A stretch of DNA of 64,000 bases from Edaphobacter sp. (GCF_028283685.1 NZ_JAPWKF010000007.1:558001-622000); one strand, 5' to 3'; numbered from the stretch's first letter, positions 52,378-61,426 are shown. Numbers and translations: made by a program. The notes: a model not told the origin generated them from the sequence alone.

Positions 52378-55038
52378 CTATTCGTAGCGCAGCGCCATTG
52401 TCGGCTCAACTTTCATTGCTGCCCGAGCCGGAACGAGTGTTGCTGCAATCGCCACTAGAGCCAGAAGAGACGTGGCCACCGCATATATTGCCGGATCACG
52501 CGGTTTGACCTCGTAGAGAAGGCTCTTTAATAGTTGTGCCGTGGCCATGGATAATGCCAGACCAATCACCCCTCCCGCCACAATCAGCCGCACTCCCTCG
52601 CCGGAGATCAGCTTCAGAATGTCCGCTCGCGTTGCTCCTAATGCCATGCGGACTCCGATCTCCTGAGTACGCTGCGTGGCCATGAATGAGATCACGCCAT
52701 AGAGTCCGACTACGGCCATCAGCAGTCCTGTAAACGCAAAGCAGCCCAACAATGCCGTTGCAAATCTCGGGCGATCGGCCAACTTGGTGACCTGTTCATT
52801 CAGGGTTTCCGTCGCTACCGGGACGGTCGGATCGAGCTGCGCAATCTGCGACCGCACCCACGAGACGGTCGCCTCTGGCGAAAGCACAGAATCTACGATC
52901 AACAGCGGCGCTCGGCCACCCCAATCTTCAGCAGCGCTGTGTCTAAGAAAATAGAACTCCGGCGTGTCAGGTTCTACGAGCCCGCCATTTTTTACGTTAT
53001 CTGCCACGCCCACGACCGTATACCACGCAGTATGACGATAGCCCGAATGAACGCGCCGGCCAATCGGGTCCTCGTCAGGAAACAGACGAGTTGCCAGAAG
53101 CCTGCTGATAATCATCGGAGACTCCTTGGAACCACGATCTGCTTCGCTAAAATTACGTCCTCGGATGATTGGGATATTTAATGACTGAAAATACTCGGGC
53201 GTGATGGTACGTACAGCCAATGGCTCGCCTGGTCCTTGCTCCGGCTTTGGCTTGCCTTCAACTACCAGATCGGAAGAGCGACCGCCGCCCTGCCAACCTC
53301 CCGGGGGCACTGAATCGCTGATTGCGACAGCGCGTATACCCGGAAGATGCCGAATGGCTGTTTCTGCGCGAAGGTAGAAATCCATCTCCTTCTGGCTGGT
53401 GTTATAGCGGAACCCGGGTAGAGCAATCCGCACAGTGAAGACGCCGTCGGGTTGCATTCCCAGATTCTGTTTTTCAATGTTTTGAAAACTCTTCAACAGA
53501 AGCGCCGAACCCGAGAGCAGAACCATGCTCACGGCAATCTGCACCACCACCAGACTTCGCCGCAAGACAGTGCTCTTGGAGGTTTTTGCGGCTCGCGCCG
53601 CCAAGGCAATAGTGCGCGGTCTCTGCAAAGCAGGCAACAGACCGAACAACGCTCCGCAAACCAACGACAGAAGTATGGTGAAGAGCGCGATGCGAAAATC
53701 CAGGCCGGCCCGCTCAAGAAATGGAATCCCGGTGGGAGCCAGATCGATAAAAATTCTTAGCAATCCAGCCGCAAGCGCCAATCCCACAACTGCCCCAGCA
53801 AGCGAGAGCAATGTGGCCTCAGTGAGTCTTTGGCGAATGAGACGTGTCCGTGAAGCACCTAGCGCAGAGCGCACAGCCAGTTCGCGTTCCCGAGCCTCGC
53901 CCCGTGCCATCATCAGACCAGCCACATTCGTATAGGCAATCAGCAGGACCGCCAACACGGACCCGAGTAGTATCCAAGCCGTCAACTGCATGTCTTGCGT
54001 CTCACGGTCGCGCAGTGAACGAATGCTGAGGTGAACGTCTTTGCGAACACTCAGCGGGATGCTAGTGTCGCGCGTATGTTCGAAGAGCGGTACCATCTCT
54101 TCTCTCGCCTGCGTGATACTTACCCCGGGCTTGAGCCGCGCGAACGTACGCATTGGAGTGCCGAAACCTCCGTTCGCGGTCGCTTGGGCGGCCCGGTCCA
54201 GCGCCATAGGGAAAATCACGTCGGCTGACTGAAGAGTAGGAAACTGAAAATCCTTAGGCAGAACGCCAACCACGCGCGCCGGACTGCCATCGATGTCGAT
54301 CAAGCGACCAATGATTCCTGTGTCCAGGTTGTAATGGCCCTTCCACAATCCGTAGGAAATGATCACAACACGAGGTCCATTGGGCCGGTCTTCCTCGGAC
54401 AGAAAATTGCGCCCCAGTACCGGCGAGATTCCAAGCAGAGGCAAAAACTTTTCGTCGAAATAGAGGCAATCAAGTTGTGCCGGATTGTTTTCGATCAAAT
54501 CGCATGCATGGGGCATGGTTCCCTGGATTGCCATCGACTCAAATGGCTTTTGATTGTCGCGCCAATCAAAGAAGAAGCTGCCCATCATGAATTCCTGCTT
54601 CTCCAGCGAATGCACCATCCCCACCGATACCAGATGATCATCGTGTGTATACGGCAAGCTACGGAACAGAATACGATCCACTACGCTGAACACCGCCGTA
54701 GTGGATCCGATGCCCAACGACAGCGTGGCAATCACACTAAGGGCAAATATTGGGTTGCGCCGAAACCCGCGAAGTGCATAGCGCATGTCTTGGCGTAGCG
54801 TGTCTATCCACCATCCAGGTTCCTGTTCCTGGCATTGTTCCCGTGCTTGTTCGACTCCCCCGAATTCGATCAGAGCTTCGCGCCGTGCTCCTTCAGGCGT
54901 CATCCCTTGAGCCATTTTTGCTGCGATGGCCAGCTCCAAATGAAATTGGAGTTCTTCATCCAACTCACTCGTGCGCCTGCGAGCCAACAAATCCCGGCGA
55001 AGAAAAAATCGAAACCGACTGATCCGTTCGCGGATCAT
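52378..55038 (-). CDS. ADOP-family ABC permease (MacB_PCD/FtsX duplicated)
   Basis: 886 residues. The N-terminal 70-residue cytoplasmic helix region (RDLLARRRTSELDEELQFHLELAIAAKMAQGMTPEGARREALIEFGGVEQAREQC) is the ADOP signature. Then come TM1 and MacB_PCD (MRYALRGFRRNPIFALSVIATLSLGIGSTTAVFSVVDRILFRSLPY), three FtsX segments, a second PCD and three more FtsX segments ending VPARAAMKVEPTMALRYE. ADOP proteins act with a separate ATPase and are usually next to a PadR gene, as here: ATGA overlap of 4 bp with PadR. Confidence 0.93.
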   Translation of the reverse strand: MIRERISRFRFFLRRDLLARRRTSELDEELQFHLELAIAAKMAQGMTPEGARREALIEFGGVEQAREQCQEQEPGWWIDTLRQDMRYALRGFRRNPIFALSVIATLSLGIGSTTAVFSVVDRILFRSLPYTHDDHLVSVGMVHSLEKQEFMMGSFFFDWRDNQKPFESMAIQGTMPHACDLIENNPAQLDCLYFDEKFLPLLGISPVLGRNFLSEEDRPNGPRVVIISYGLWKGHYNLDTGIIGRLIDIDGSPARVVGVLPKDFQFPTLQSADVIFPMALDRAAQATANGGFGTPMRTFARLKPGVSITQAREEMVPLFEHTRDTSIPLSVRKDVHLSIRSLRDRETQDMQLTAWILLGSVLAVLLIAYTNVAGLMMARGEARERELAVRSALGASRTRLIRQRLTEATLLSLAGAVVGLALAAGLLRIFIDLAPTGIPFLERAGLDFRIALFTILLSLVCGALFGLLPALQRPRTIALAARAAKTSKSTVLRRSLVVVQIAVSMVLLSGSALLLKSFQNIEKQNLGMQPDGVFTVRIALPGFRYNTSQKEMDFYLRAETAIRHLPGIRAVAISDSVPPGGWQGGGRSSDLVVEGKPKPEQGPGEPLAVRTITPEYFQSLNIPIIRGRNFSEADRGSKESPMIISRLLATRLFPDEDPIGRRVHSGYRHTAWYTVVGVADNVKNGGLVEPDTPEFYFLRHSAAEDWGGRAPLLIVDSVLSPEATVSWVRSQIAQLDPTVPVATETLNEQVTKLADRPRFATALLGCFAFTGLLMAVVGLYGVISFMATQRTQEIGVRMALGATRADILKLISGEGVRLIVAGGVIGLALSMATAQLLKSLLYEVKPRDPAIYAVATSLLALVAIAATLVPARAAMKVEPTMALRYE

Positions 55039-55379
55039 GAGGATACCTCTGGAATCCGCCCAAGCACCAAGGCGACAGCTTCTGACAAACGGTCCCAGTC
55101 TTCTAGTTCCGTCTTCAGCCGCTTCTCACCAGCTCGTGTTAGTGAATAGAATTTTGCCCGTCGATTGTTCTCCGAATTACCCCAGTCGGAACGTATCCAT
55201 CCCTTGTATTCCAGTCGGTGCAAAGCCGGATACAAAGATCCCTGCCCAATCTGCAATACCTCCTTTGACACCTGCTGGATGCGTTGTGCGACGCCCCAGC
55301 CATGCATCGATCCAGTAGCCAAGGTCTGCAATATGAGCAGGTCCAGCGTGCCTTGCAGAAGTTCTGTGGATGTTGGCAT
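55035..55379 (-). CDS. PadR-family regulator
   Basis: 114 residues: ELLQGTLDLLILQTLATGSMHGWGVAQRIQQVSKEVLQIGQGSLYPALHRLEYKGWIRSDWGNSENNRRAKFYSLTRAGEKRLKTELEDWDRLSEAVALVLG, a canonical short PadR with one C-terminal dimerisation helix. GAGGGGACG precedes ATG 55379. It heads the leftward ABC operon and overlaps the ADOP gene by 4 bp; PadR proteins repress such export operons. Confidence 0.93.
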   Translation of the reverse strand: MPTSTELLQGTLDLLILQTLATGSMHGWGVAQRIQQVSKEVLQIGQGSLYPALHRLEYKGWIRSDWGNSENNRRAKFYSLTRAGEKRLKTELEDWDRLSEAVALVLGRIPEVSS

Positions 55380-55402
55380 CGTCCCCTCGATAGTCGACAA
55401 CA

Positions 55403-55431
55403 GAATTACGCGCACCTCTGTCGAATGTCAA
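55403..55431 (-). promoter_or_regulatory. Promoter of the PadR-ABC operon
   Basis: On the minus strand TTGACA (55431-55426), a 17-bp spacer and TAATTC (55408-55403) form a good sigma-70-type promoter; transcription would start near 55396, 17 nt before the PadR start. Confidence 0.55.
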
Positions 55432-55482
55432 GGAGAGGCAGGATTCGGTCAGTGTCCTGCGCACGGAATTCCCGTTTGACAC

Positions 55483-55509
55483 AAAAACTTTCAATGTACT
55501 CATTGAAAG
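55483..55509 (-). terminator. Hairpin CTTTCAATG-tact-CATTGAAAG with adjacent T-run
   Basis: Perfect 9-bp arms at 55488-55496 and 55501-55509; on the minus strand five T follow at 55487-55483. This fits an intrinsic terminator for leftward transcription coming from the integrase/IS relics; with its position 50-80 bp before the PadR promoter it could instead be a PadR-type operator. Confidence 0.4.
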
Positions 55510-55753
55510 GTAATCAACCATCACAGTTCGTCTTTGGGCCGTTCCTACTCTCGCTGTGCTTCCTCTCAAAAAGAGAACCATCCCCTCTGGACACCCCTAA
55601 AGAGAAAAGAAAAAGCTTGCGAAACGAGAGAGAATCTCAGCGGGCCTGTTCGAGGTCGTTACGAAACTCAGTTAAGGAGATGGCGGGAGAGACGCGTTGC
55701 TCCCGCTGGCTCACTCAGAAGTTGGGATCGAGCGTTTTTATGCCTGGGTTATA
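55510..55753. other. Gap without recognisable gene
   Basis: I see no protein family, RNA or clear repeat between the hairpin and the transposase scrap. Confidence 0.4.
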
Positions 55754-55862
55754 TCAAACTCGATTGAGCATTTCTGTCAGTTTGGTTGCGCCAATCACGT
55801 TTACGATGCGCTTAAGGTTGTATGCCATCGTCGCGAGGCTGATTTCGACCTTTGCACCGGGA
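55754..55862 (-). pseudogene. DDE transposase C-terminal scrap (IS1182/IS5-like)
   Basis: The minus strand encodes KVEISLATMAYNLKRIVNVIGATKLTEMLNRV before TGA; AYNLKR-NVIG is the end of many DDE transposases. It abuts the integrase fragment, so the insertion probably truncated the integrase and was itself later deleted. Confidence 0.55.
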
Positions 55863-56040
55863 GCTTCACGCCACGAAGGGCGTCGGCCTTACGAATCCGA
55901 TACAGGTCGACAGCATCCTTCTTGCGGCCAACTTTCTCGCGACGCTCGCGACCATCGATGTAGTACCGGATCCACCAGATCTCAGAGCCGGGATCTTTCT
56001 CGAAAACTCCGCGTTCCTTCTTCGTCGATTTTCTTGGCAT
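55863..56040 (-). pseudogene. Tyrosine-integrase N-terminal fragment next to tRNA-Leu
   Basis: PRKSTKKERGVFEKDPGSEIWWIRYYIDGRERREKVGRKKDAVDLYRIRKADALRGVKLP is the arm-type/N-terminal domain of a phage-like tyrosine integrase. GGGAGG stands 8 nt before ATG 56040. After about 60 codons it runs into transposase sequence, so the core-binding and catalytic domains are missing. Its place 143 bp beyond the 3' end of tRNA-Leu is that of an integrase of a tRNA-inserted island. Confidence 0.7.
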
Positions 56041-56120
56041 CTTCGGCACCTCCCTGAATTCACGTTAGCAAATCAGGAACGAACCGGCACCAAAACCGGC
56101 ACCAGCACTTTTCGGGAACG

Positions 56121-56146
56121 AAAAAGCCTCTCGGGGTGGGAGGCTT
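56121..56146 (-). terminator. Intrinsic terminator downstream of tRNA-Leu
   Basis: On the minus strand AAGCCTC - ccaccccga - GAGGCTT is followed by TTT and C. It lies 37 bp beyond the tRNA 3' end. Confidence 0.7.
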
Positions 56147-56182
56147 GATGCTTCGCAAACTATTGTCTTTACTGAAGATATT

Positions 56183-56269
56183 TGGTGCCGGGAGGGGGGG
56201 TCGAACCCCCACGAGGTTGCCCTCGGCGGATTTTGAGTCCGCTGCGTCTGCCAGTTCCGCCATCCCGGC
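56183..56269 (-). tRNA. tRNA-Leu (anticodon CAA), CCA encoded
   Basis: Acceptor arms GCCGGGA and TCCCGGC pair fully, followed by A and CCA. The anticodon stem GCGGA/TCCGC encloses CTCAAAA, giving anticodon CAA. The variable arm (CGAGGGCAACCTCG) is long, as needed for a class II tRNA, and the T-arm is GGGGG-TTCGACC-CCCCC-like. It is the probable attachment gene of the island to the left. Confidence 0.95.
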
Positions 56270-56496
56270 TTTGCGTCTGCTCGGAGGTTGAGCAGCTACT
56301 TTCGCTCTCCTGCGGCAAAGCTGGCTCGGCTTCGGAGGCGACTTTTTAAGTATCGCATATCTGCCGCGTGCTCTCTGTCACAGAACCGGTACGATGCGCG
56401 CTTGCTAGAATAACCCCGGCATCCTGCGGCACGACATGTCGCATTTCTAATCATGTTTTTCATGCGAAAGCACCCCCCTCCTGGAGAAATCGCATC

Positions 56497-59190
56497 ATGA
56501 AATCTTTGTCGTATTTTTTTCGCTCCTTGCCTGGGCGCTTGCTTATCGTGCTCTCTTCTCTGCTTCTCATAGCTCCTCACTCCGTCTCTGCTCAGAACTC
56601 GACAATGCTACAAGCTCCCCTGACTCTCTCCGGCTGGCAAATGCAGGACGCGGCAAAGGTCAATGCTGCCGGAGCGACCGTAAGTTCGCGAGCCTTCTCT
56701 GCGGCAGGATGGTATGCGGCTACTGTTCCAGGTACCGTTCTTACGACGCTGGTCGATAACAAGGTCTATCCGGAGCCACTCTATGGCGAGAACATGCGCG
56801 CGATTCCGGAGAGCCTCAATAAGACCAGCTGGTGGTATCGCACGGAGTTTTCCGTACCCGCATCGAACAAGGGCAAGCTCATCTGGCTGCACTTTGCCGG
56901 CATCAACTACTCCGCCGAGATCTACGTGAACGGTGCGCAGGTCGGCAGCATGCGCGGCGCGTTTATCCGTGGCGACTTCGACATCACCTCCGCCGTAAAG
57001 CCAGGCAGCAAAGCGACTCTGGCGGTGTTGATTCATCCGCAGCCGCACCCCGGCATACCGCATGAGCACACGGTTGCGCTCGGCATCGGCAAGAACGGTG
57101 GAGATACTGCAATCGATGGCCCTACGTTTCTCTCCACCATTGGATGGGATTGGCTGCCAGCCATTCGCGACCGTGACACCGGCATCTGGCTTCCCGTCAC
57201 CATCACCGCCACCGGCCCGGCCATCATCAAGGACACATTCATCACCAGCGACATTGCCGACTCGCACAAGACCGCCGATCTAAAGATCGCTACAGCGATT
57301 GAGAATGCCTCGGCCAAGCCGGTGAGCGGCAACCTTGTGGGCACGATCGAAGGCCAGGGTGCGCCAATCAGCTTCTCCACGCCCGTGACACTCTCTCCCA
57401 ACAGCACCGTGCCGATTACGCTGGACAGCACTTCGATGCCGCAGCTGCATATTGAGAATCCGAAGCTATGGTGGCCGAACGGTTACGGCGACCCTCATCT
57501 GAGCAAGCTCACGCTGCGTTTCGTAGTTGGAAAGGCTGTTTCGCAGGAGCAATCGCAGAATTTTGGTATTCGCAAAGTCGAATACCAGGTAGCCGACTCC
57601 GAGAACCTCACTCTCTCCGTCAATGGTGTGCGTATCTTCGCGCGAGGCGGCAACTGGGGGCTCGATGAAGGCATGAAGCGCATTCCGCAGGAACGCATTG
57701 ATGCGCAGTTCCGCATGCATGCGCTGGCGAATCTCAACATCATCCGTAACTGGGTCGGCCAAAGTACCAGTCCCGACTTCTACGACGCCGCCGACAAGTA
57801 CGGCATCCTTCTCTGGGACGAGTTCTTTCAACCCAATCCCGGCGACGGCCCCAACGTCACCGATATCCCCACCTATCTTGCCAATGTCACCGACAAGGTC
57901 GTCCGCTATCGCAACCATCCTTCCATCGTCGTCTGGTGCGCGCGCAACGAGGGCTATCCGCCGAAGGAGCTGGACGATACGCTCAAGGGGCTGATGGTAA
58001 AGCTCGATCCCACGCGGCTCTATCAGTCGAACTCGGCTGATGGGCGCGGCGTCTCGTCGCATGGACCGTACTACTGGCGCTCGCCGCGCTTCTTCTACTA
58101 CATCACCGAGGCCTTTAAGACCGAGACCGGATCGGTTTCCGTACCAACCATCGAGTCCATCCAGGGCATGATGCCGCAGAAGGACTGGGAGACCATCAAC
58201 GACGACTGGGCGCAGCACGACATGGCGCGCGGCGCCCAGCGCGGCGACGAGTATCCCTTCATGCTCGCGAAACGATACGGCCACATTCGCAATCTCGCAG
58301 ACTTCGTCCGCAAAGCGCAGCTCGCCAACTACGAGGCCTTCCGCGCCATGTACGAAGGCCGGAACGCCGACATGTTCCACTCCACCACCGGCATCCTCAC
58401 ATGGATGAGCCACCCCGCTCAACCCAGCTTCGTCTGGCAGCTCTATCACTACGACCTCGATCCGAATGCCTCTCTCTACGCCGCGAAGAAGGCCGCGGAG
58501 AGCATCCACGTCCAGCTCAACGAGTCCACCAATGCCATCCAGATCGTCAACAATCTTCCGGAGACGCTCAACAACGCCTCCGTCACGGCCACAATCTACG
58601 ATCTTGAGAGCAAAGTCTCGGGCACGAAGACATATCCCGTTGCCTCCGTCGCACCCAGCACAGTGGCAAAGGTCGAGCAGCTCAACGTCAATCCGCACAT
58701 CACTGCCGTCTACTTCGTAAAGCTGGATCTCACCGACAGCAACGGCAAGCTGCTCTCCACCAACTTCTACTGGCACAACGTCGCGCAGGACGACTTCACC
58801 TCACTGGTTACGCTGCCCAAAACCAGGCTCAACGTCACCGCAACCAGGGCCGCCGTGGCGAATGACGAAACCAGCATCCACGTCACCATCACCAACACCA
58901 CGCAGACCATCGCGCTCATGACGCACCTTCAACTCCACGACGCAGCCACCGGCAAGCGTGTCCTGCCAGCCTTCTACTCCGACAACTATCTCTCCCTCGT
59001 ACCCGGAGAGTCTCGCACCATCACCGTGACAGCCGCGGCGAAGAACCTCACCGGCAAGCCTCTTCTGATGTTCGATGGTTACAACATCACCGTCGACGAC
59101 TCCACCAACGGCGACGTCGGAATCGCGCTCAACCAAAATGCGCAGCCCGAGCACTGGCCCGCGACCAACATCGTCCCCGACCAGCAGTAG
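56497..59190 (+). CDS. Secreted glycoside hydrolase family 2 protein (mannosidase/exo-glucosaminidase-like)
   Basis: About 897 residues with signal peptide (SLPGRLLIVLSSLLLIAPHSVSAQ). Domain order: sugar-binding jelly roll (GWQMQDA, ATVPGTVLTTLVDNKVYPEPLYG, WWYRTEFSVP), an immunoglobulin-like domain, then the barrel (FARGGNWGLDEGMKRIP, LNIIRNWVGQSTSPDFYDAADKYGILLWDEFF, NHPSIVVWCARNEGYPP with acid/base Glu, and TETGSVSVPTIES with the likely nucleophile), and C-terminal sandwich domains. The pattern is closest to mannosylglycoprotein endo-beta-mannosidase and exo-beta-glucosaminidase rather than beta-galactosidase. ATG 56497 has GGAG 10 nt upstream; the frame before it has no signal-like start. 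Confidence 0.88.
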   Translation: MKSLSYFFRSLPGRLLIVLSSLLLIAPHSVSAQNSTMLQAPLTLSGWQMQDAAKVNAAGATVSSRAFSAAGWYAATVPGTVLTTLVDNKVYPEPLYGENMRAIPESLNKTSWWYRTEFSVPASNKGKLIWLHFAGINYSAEIYVNGAQVGSMRGAFIRGDFDITSAVKPGSKATLAVLIHPQPHPGIPHEHTVALGIGKNGGDTAIDGPTFLSTIGWDWLPAIRDRDTGIWLPVTITATGPAIIKDTFITSDIADSHKTADLKIATAIENASAKPVSGNLVGTIEGQGAPISFSTPVTLSPNSTVPITLDSTSMPQLHIENPKLWWPNGYGDPHLSKLTLRFVVGKAVSQEQSQNFGIRKVEYQVADSENLTLSVNGVRIFARGGNWGLDEGMKRIPQERIDAQFRMHALANLNIIRNWVGQSTSPDFYDAADKYGILLWDEFFQPNPGDGPNVTDIPTYLANVTDKVVRYRNHPSIVVWCARNEGYPPKELDDTLKGLMVKLDPTRLYQSNSADGRGVSSHGPYYWRSPRFFYYITEAFKTETGSVSVPTIESIQGMMPQKDWETINDDWAQHDMARGAQRGDEYPFMLAKRYGHIRNLADFVRKAQLANYEAFRAMYEGRNADMFHSTTGILTWMSHPAQPSFVWQLYHYDLDPNASLYAAKKAAESIHVQLNESTNAIQIVNNLPETLNNASVTATIYDLESKVSGTKTYPVASVAPSTVAKVEQLNVNPHITAVYFVKLDLTDSNGKLLSTNFYWHNVAQDDFTSLVTLPKTRLNVTATRAAVANDETSIHVTITNTTQTIALMTHLQLHDAATGKRVLPAFYSDNYLSLVPGESRTITVTAAAKNLTGKPLLMFDGYNITVDDSTNGDVGIALNQNAQPEHWPATNIVPDQQ

Positions 59191-59203
59191 ACAATCATGC
59201 TGC

Positions 59204-59241
59204 AAAAAACGAATGGCCTGGAGATCATCTCCAGGCCATTC
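59204..59241 (-). terminator. Intrinsic terminator between convergent GH2 and ROK genes
   Basis: GAATGGCCTGGAGAT (59211-59225) and ATCTCCAGGCCATTC (59227-59241) are perfect inverted arms; on the minus strand six T follow at 59209-59204. It ends the leftward ROK gene and can act in part for the GH2 gene. Confidence 0.85.
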
Positions 59242-59257
59242 AACGTTACGATTCCAC

Positions 59258-60160
59258 CTAGCGCTCCAGCGGCCACAGCCACGCCGCGCCACGCACGCCG
59301 CTCGAATCGCCATACTTCGCCTGCAGGATTGGCGTATCGAACTCGCCACCGAAGACATACTCCTTCAGCCTCTCCGGCAGCGCCTGGTAGATGTACTGCG
59401 TATGCGACAGGCCGCCGCCGATCACAAACGCATCGGGGTCGAGGATGTTCACAATGTTCGCCATACCGCGAGCCAGACGGTCCACCAGCCTGTCCACCGC
59501 CGCCGTTGCGTCTGCATCGCCCGTCAGAAAGTTTGCAATAATCTCGCGCGAGGTCAGCGGCGTTCCGGTCACGGCCTTGTAGTCGCGCGCAAGCCCCGTG
59601 CCCGAGACCCACATCTCCATGCAGCCAGGCTTTCCGCAGTAGCACAGCGGTCCCGGATTCTCATCCTCCCTGGGCCAGGGCAGCGGGATGTGCCCCCACT
59701 CGCCGCCATCGCCATTCGGCCCGGCATGCACATGGCCGCCGAGGGCAACACCACCGCCGCATCCCGTCCCCAGGATCACACCGAAGACGACATTCTTGCC
59801 CGCCGCTGCTCCGTCCGTCGCCTCAGAGACCGCAAGGCAGTTCGCATCGTTGGCCAGCCGCACCTCGCGGTTCATCGCCTTCGACAAATCCTTATCGAAC
59901 GGCATGCCGTTCAGCCACGTCGAATTCGCATTCTTCACCAGCCCCGTCTTCGCCGAGATGCTGCCGGGAATACCCGCGCCCACCGTCGCCGTCAGACCCG
60001 TCTCGCTCTCCAGCCGATGGACCAGTCCCACGATTGCATCGATCGTTCCCTGGTAATCGTCACGCGGAGTGTCCACGCGATAACGCAACAGCTCCTTGCC
60101 GTCATTGTCGATCGCGAGGGCCTCGATCTTCGTTCCGCCCACATCGATCCCAATGCGCAT
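59258..60160 (-). CDS. ROK-family sugar kinase
   Basis: It phosphorylates glucose, N-acetylglucosamine, fructose or a similar sugar. Motifs: ATP-binding IGIDVGGTKIEAL, substrate region NANSTWLNGMPFDKDL and NDANCLAVSEA with the catalytic Asp, GVILGTGCGGGV, HIPL, and the zinc-binding CYCGKPGCMEMWVSGTGL. About 300 residues is standard. ATG 60160 (MRIGIDVGG) fits the family; GTG 60193 is possible. It is the last gene of the leftward series and ends at an intrinsic terminator. The specific sugar cannot be told. Confidence 0.9.
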   Translation of the reverse strand: MRIGIDVGGTKIEALAIDNDGKELLRYRVDTPRDDYQGTIDAIVGLVHRLESETGLTATVGAGIPGSISAKTGLVKNANSTWLNGMPFDKDLSKAMNREVRLANDANCLAVSEATDGAAAGKNVVFGVILGTGCGGGVALGGHVHAGPNGDGGEWGHIPLPWPREDENPGPLCYCGKPGCMEMWVSGTGLARDYKAVTGTPLTSREIIANFLTGDADATAAVDRLVDRLARGMANIVNILDPDAFVIGGGLSHTQYIYQALPERLKEYVFGGEFDTPILQAKYGDSSGVRGAAWLWPLER

Positions 60161-60319
60161 CTCCGGTCGCGATCCTACGTTCTTCTCCTGCACGCTCTCT
60201 GCTCTCCTTGCTCCAGCATCGCAGCCGCTCTCTGCAAGCGCTGCACTTCCCTCACTCTTTGCGCGAGCATCGTACCCGCGCCCGCCGTTCTACTGAACCT
60301 TGCCCTACTGAACCGTTGA

Positions 60320-61369
60320 CTACTGCACCTTGCCCGAAGGCCGCAGCCTGCGCAGCTCCACGGCACAGGCAATAGCATTGATCGCCGCCAGCTTCAGATT
60401 ATCGGCGGCCATCCACAGCCAGAAGCGCGTTCCGCTCTCTGCATCGCCGTAGTCCTCCGCAACCCGCACCATGATGTCTTCCTGCCCCGCGGCACTCAGG
60501 TTGCTGGGCGGCTCGCCATCTTCTCCCACAAGGTCGAAATGATCGCCCTCCAGAGCCTTCTCCACATCCGCGGCCGTCGCAGGCTTCTCCAACTCGATCA
60601 GCACCGAGACCACATAGCCATGAAACACCGGGGCCTGCACCATCTGCAGCGCCAGCGGAGACAACGCCTCACCGCCCAGCTGCTCGTATTGCGTGCGTAT
60701 CCGCAGCTCCGCTCTCCCCAGCTTGACCTTCGCATTCTCGCCCAGCGACGGCAGCAGGTTGAACGACACCTGCGCGTCATACTGCTCCCGCGGCAGCGTC
60801 TGAAACGACAGCAGGCTCACCGTCTGCTGATGCATCTCATCCATCGCTGCACGGCCATGCTCCGAGGCCGGCTCCATCACCGTCGCAGCCATGCTCTTCA
60901 ATCCTGGGCCGGCCTTGAGCTTCGCCGCCACCAGCGCCAGCATCAGCGCCACCGGATGCGACGCAATCACCGCAGGCGTCTTCAGGTCGGCAACCTTGCC
61001 CGAGCCCACCACCTCCGCGACCCACGGCGCCTCCACCAGCACATCCTTCTCCGCTTCAAGCGCATACGACAGGTCGATAATGCTCGCCCCTGCCTTCCGC
61101 GCCTCCTGCCAGTGCCGCTTCGTCACCTCGGCATCGCCCGCGAAAAAGACAAAGTCCATCCCGTCGAACGACGTGGCATCCAGCTTCTGAATAAACGCCG
61201 GCTCTTCCCCCGCCGACGTCAGCTGTCCCGCCGCCGACTCATCCTCATCCAGCAGCACAATATTCGAAGCCGCCAGCACCGACTCTCCCAGCTCATCGGC
61301 AAGCTCCTTGCCCGCCAGCGACGAGGCCCCGACGATTCCTATGCGATACAGCCTGCTCGCCATCTCCAC
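60320..61369 (-). CDS. Aspartate-semialdehyde-dehydrogenase-like protein of the Usg type, no catalytic Cys
   Basis: The N-terminal Rossmann motif YRIGIVGASSLAGKELADEL, FVFFAGDAEVTKRH, C-terminal ASEHGRAAMDEMHQQT, SFNLLPSLG, QAPVFHGYVVSVLIEL and RFWLWMAADNLKLAAINAIACAVEL follow ASADH. But where ASADH has NPNCST with its catalytic Cys, this protein has ASHPVALML. E. coli Usg-1 is also an ASADH relative without that Cys and shares QAPVF and FNML blocks. Thus it is probably not a working ASADH. The start is GTG 61369 (AAGGG 5 nt upstream) or ATG 61363. Confidence 0.8.
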   Translation of the reverse strand: MEMASRLYRIGIVGASSLAGKELADELGESVLAASNIVLLDEDESAAGQLTSAGEEPAFIQKLDATSFDGMDFVFFAGDAEVTKRHWQEARKAGASIIDLSYALEAEKDVLVEAPWVAEVVGSGKVADLKTPAVIASHPVALMLALVAAKLKAGPGLKSMAATVMEPASEHGRAAMDEMHQQTVSLLSFQTLPREQYDAQVSFNLLPSLGENAKVKLGRAELRIRTQYEQLGGEALSPLALQMVQAPVFHGYVVSVLIELEKPATAADVEKALEGDHFDLVGEDGEPPSNLSAAGQEDIMVRVAEDYGDAESGTRFWLWMAADNLKLAAINAIACAVELRRLRPSGKVQ

Positions 61370-61426
61370 GTATACCCTTCGTCTTTAAGCTTTATCGGAG
61401 CCTAAGTTCCGTTCCGTCGCGTCCTG

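Noticed and set aside
49743..55379. Antibiotic biosynthesis cluster with self-resistance exporter
   Set aside because: No NRPS/PKS or other core biosynthetic genes are present; the operon is a transporter only.
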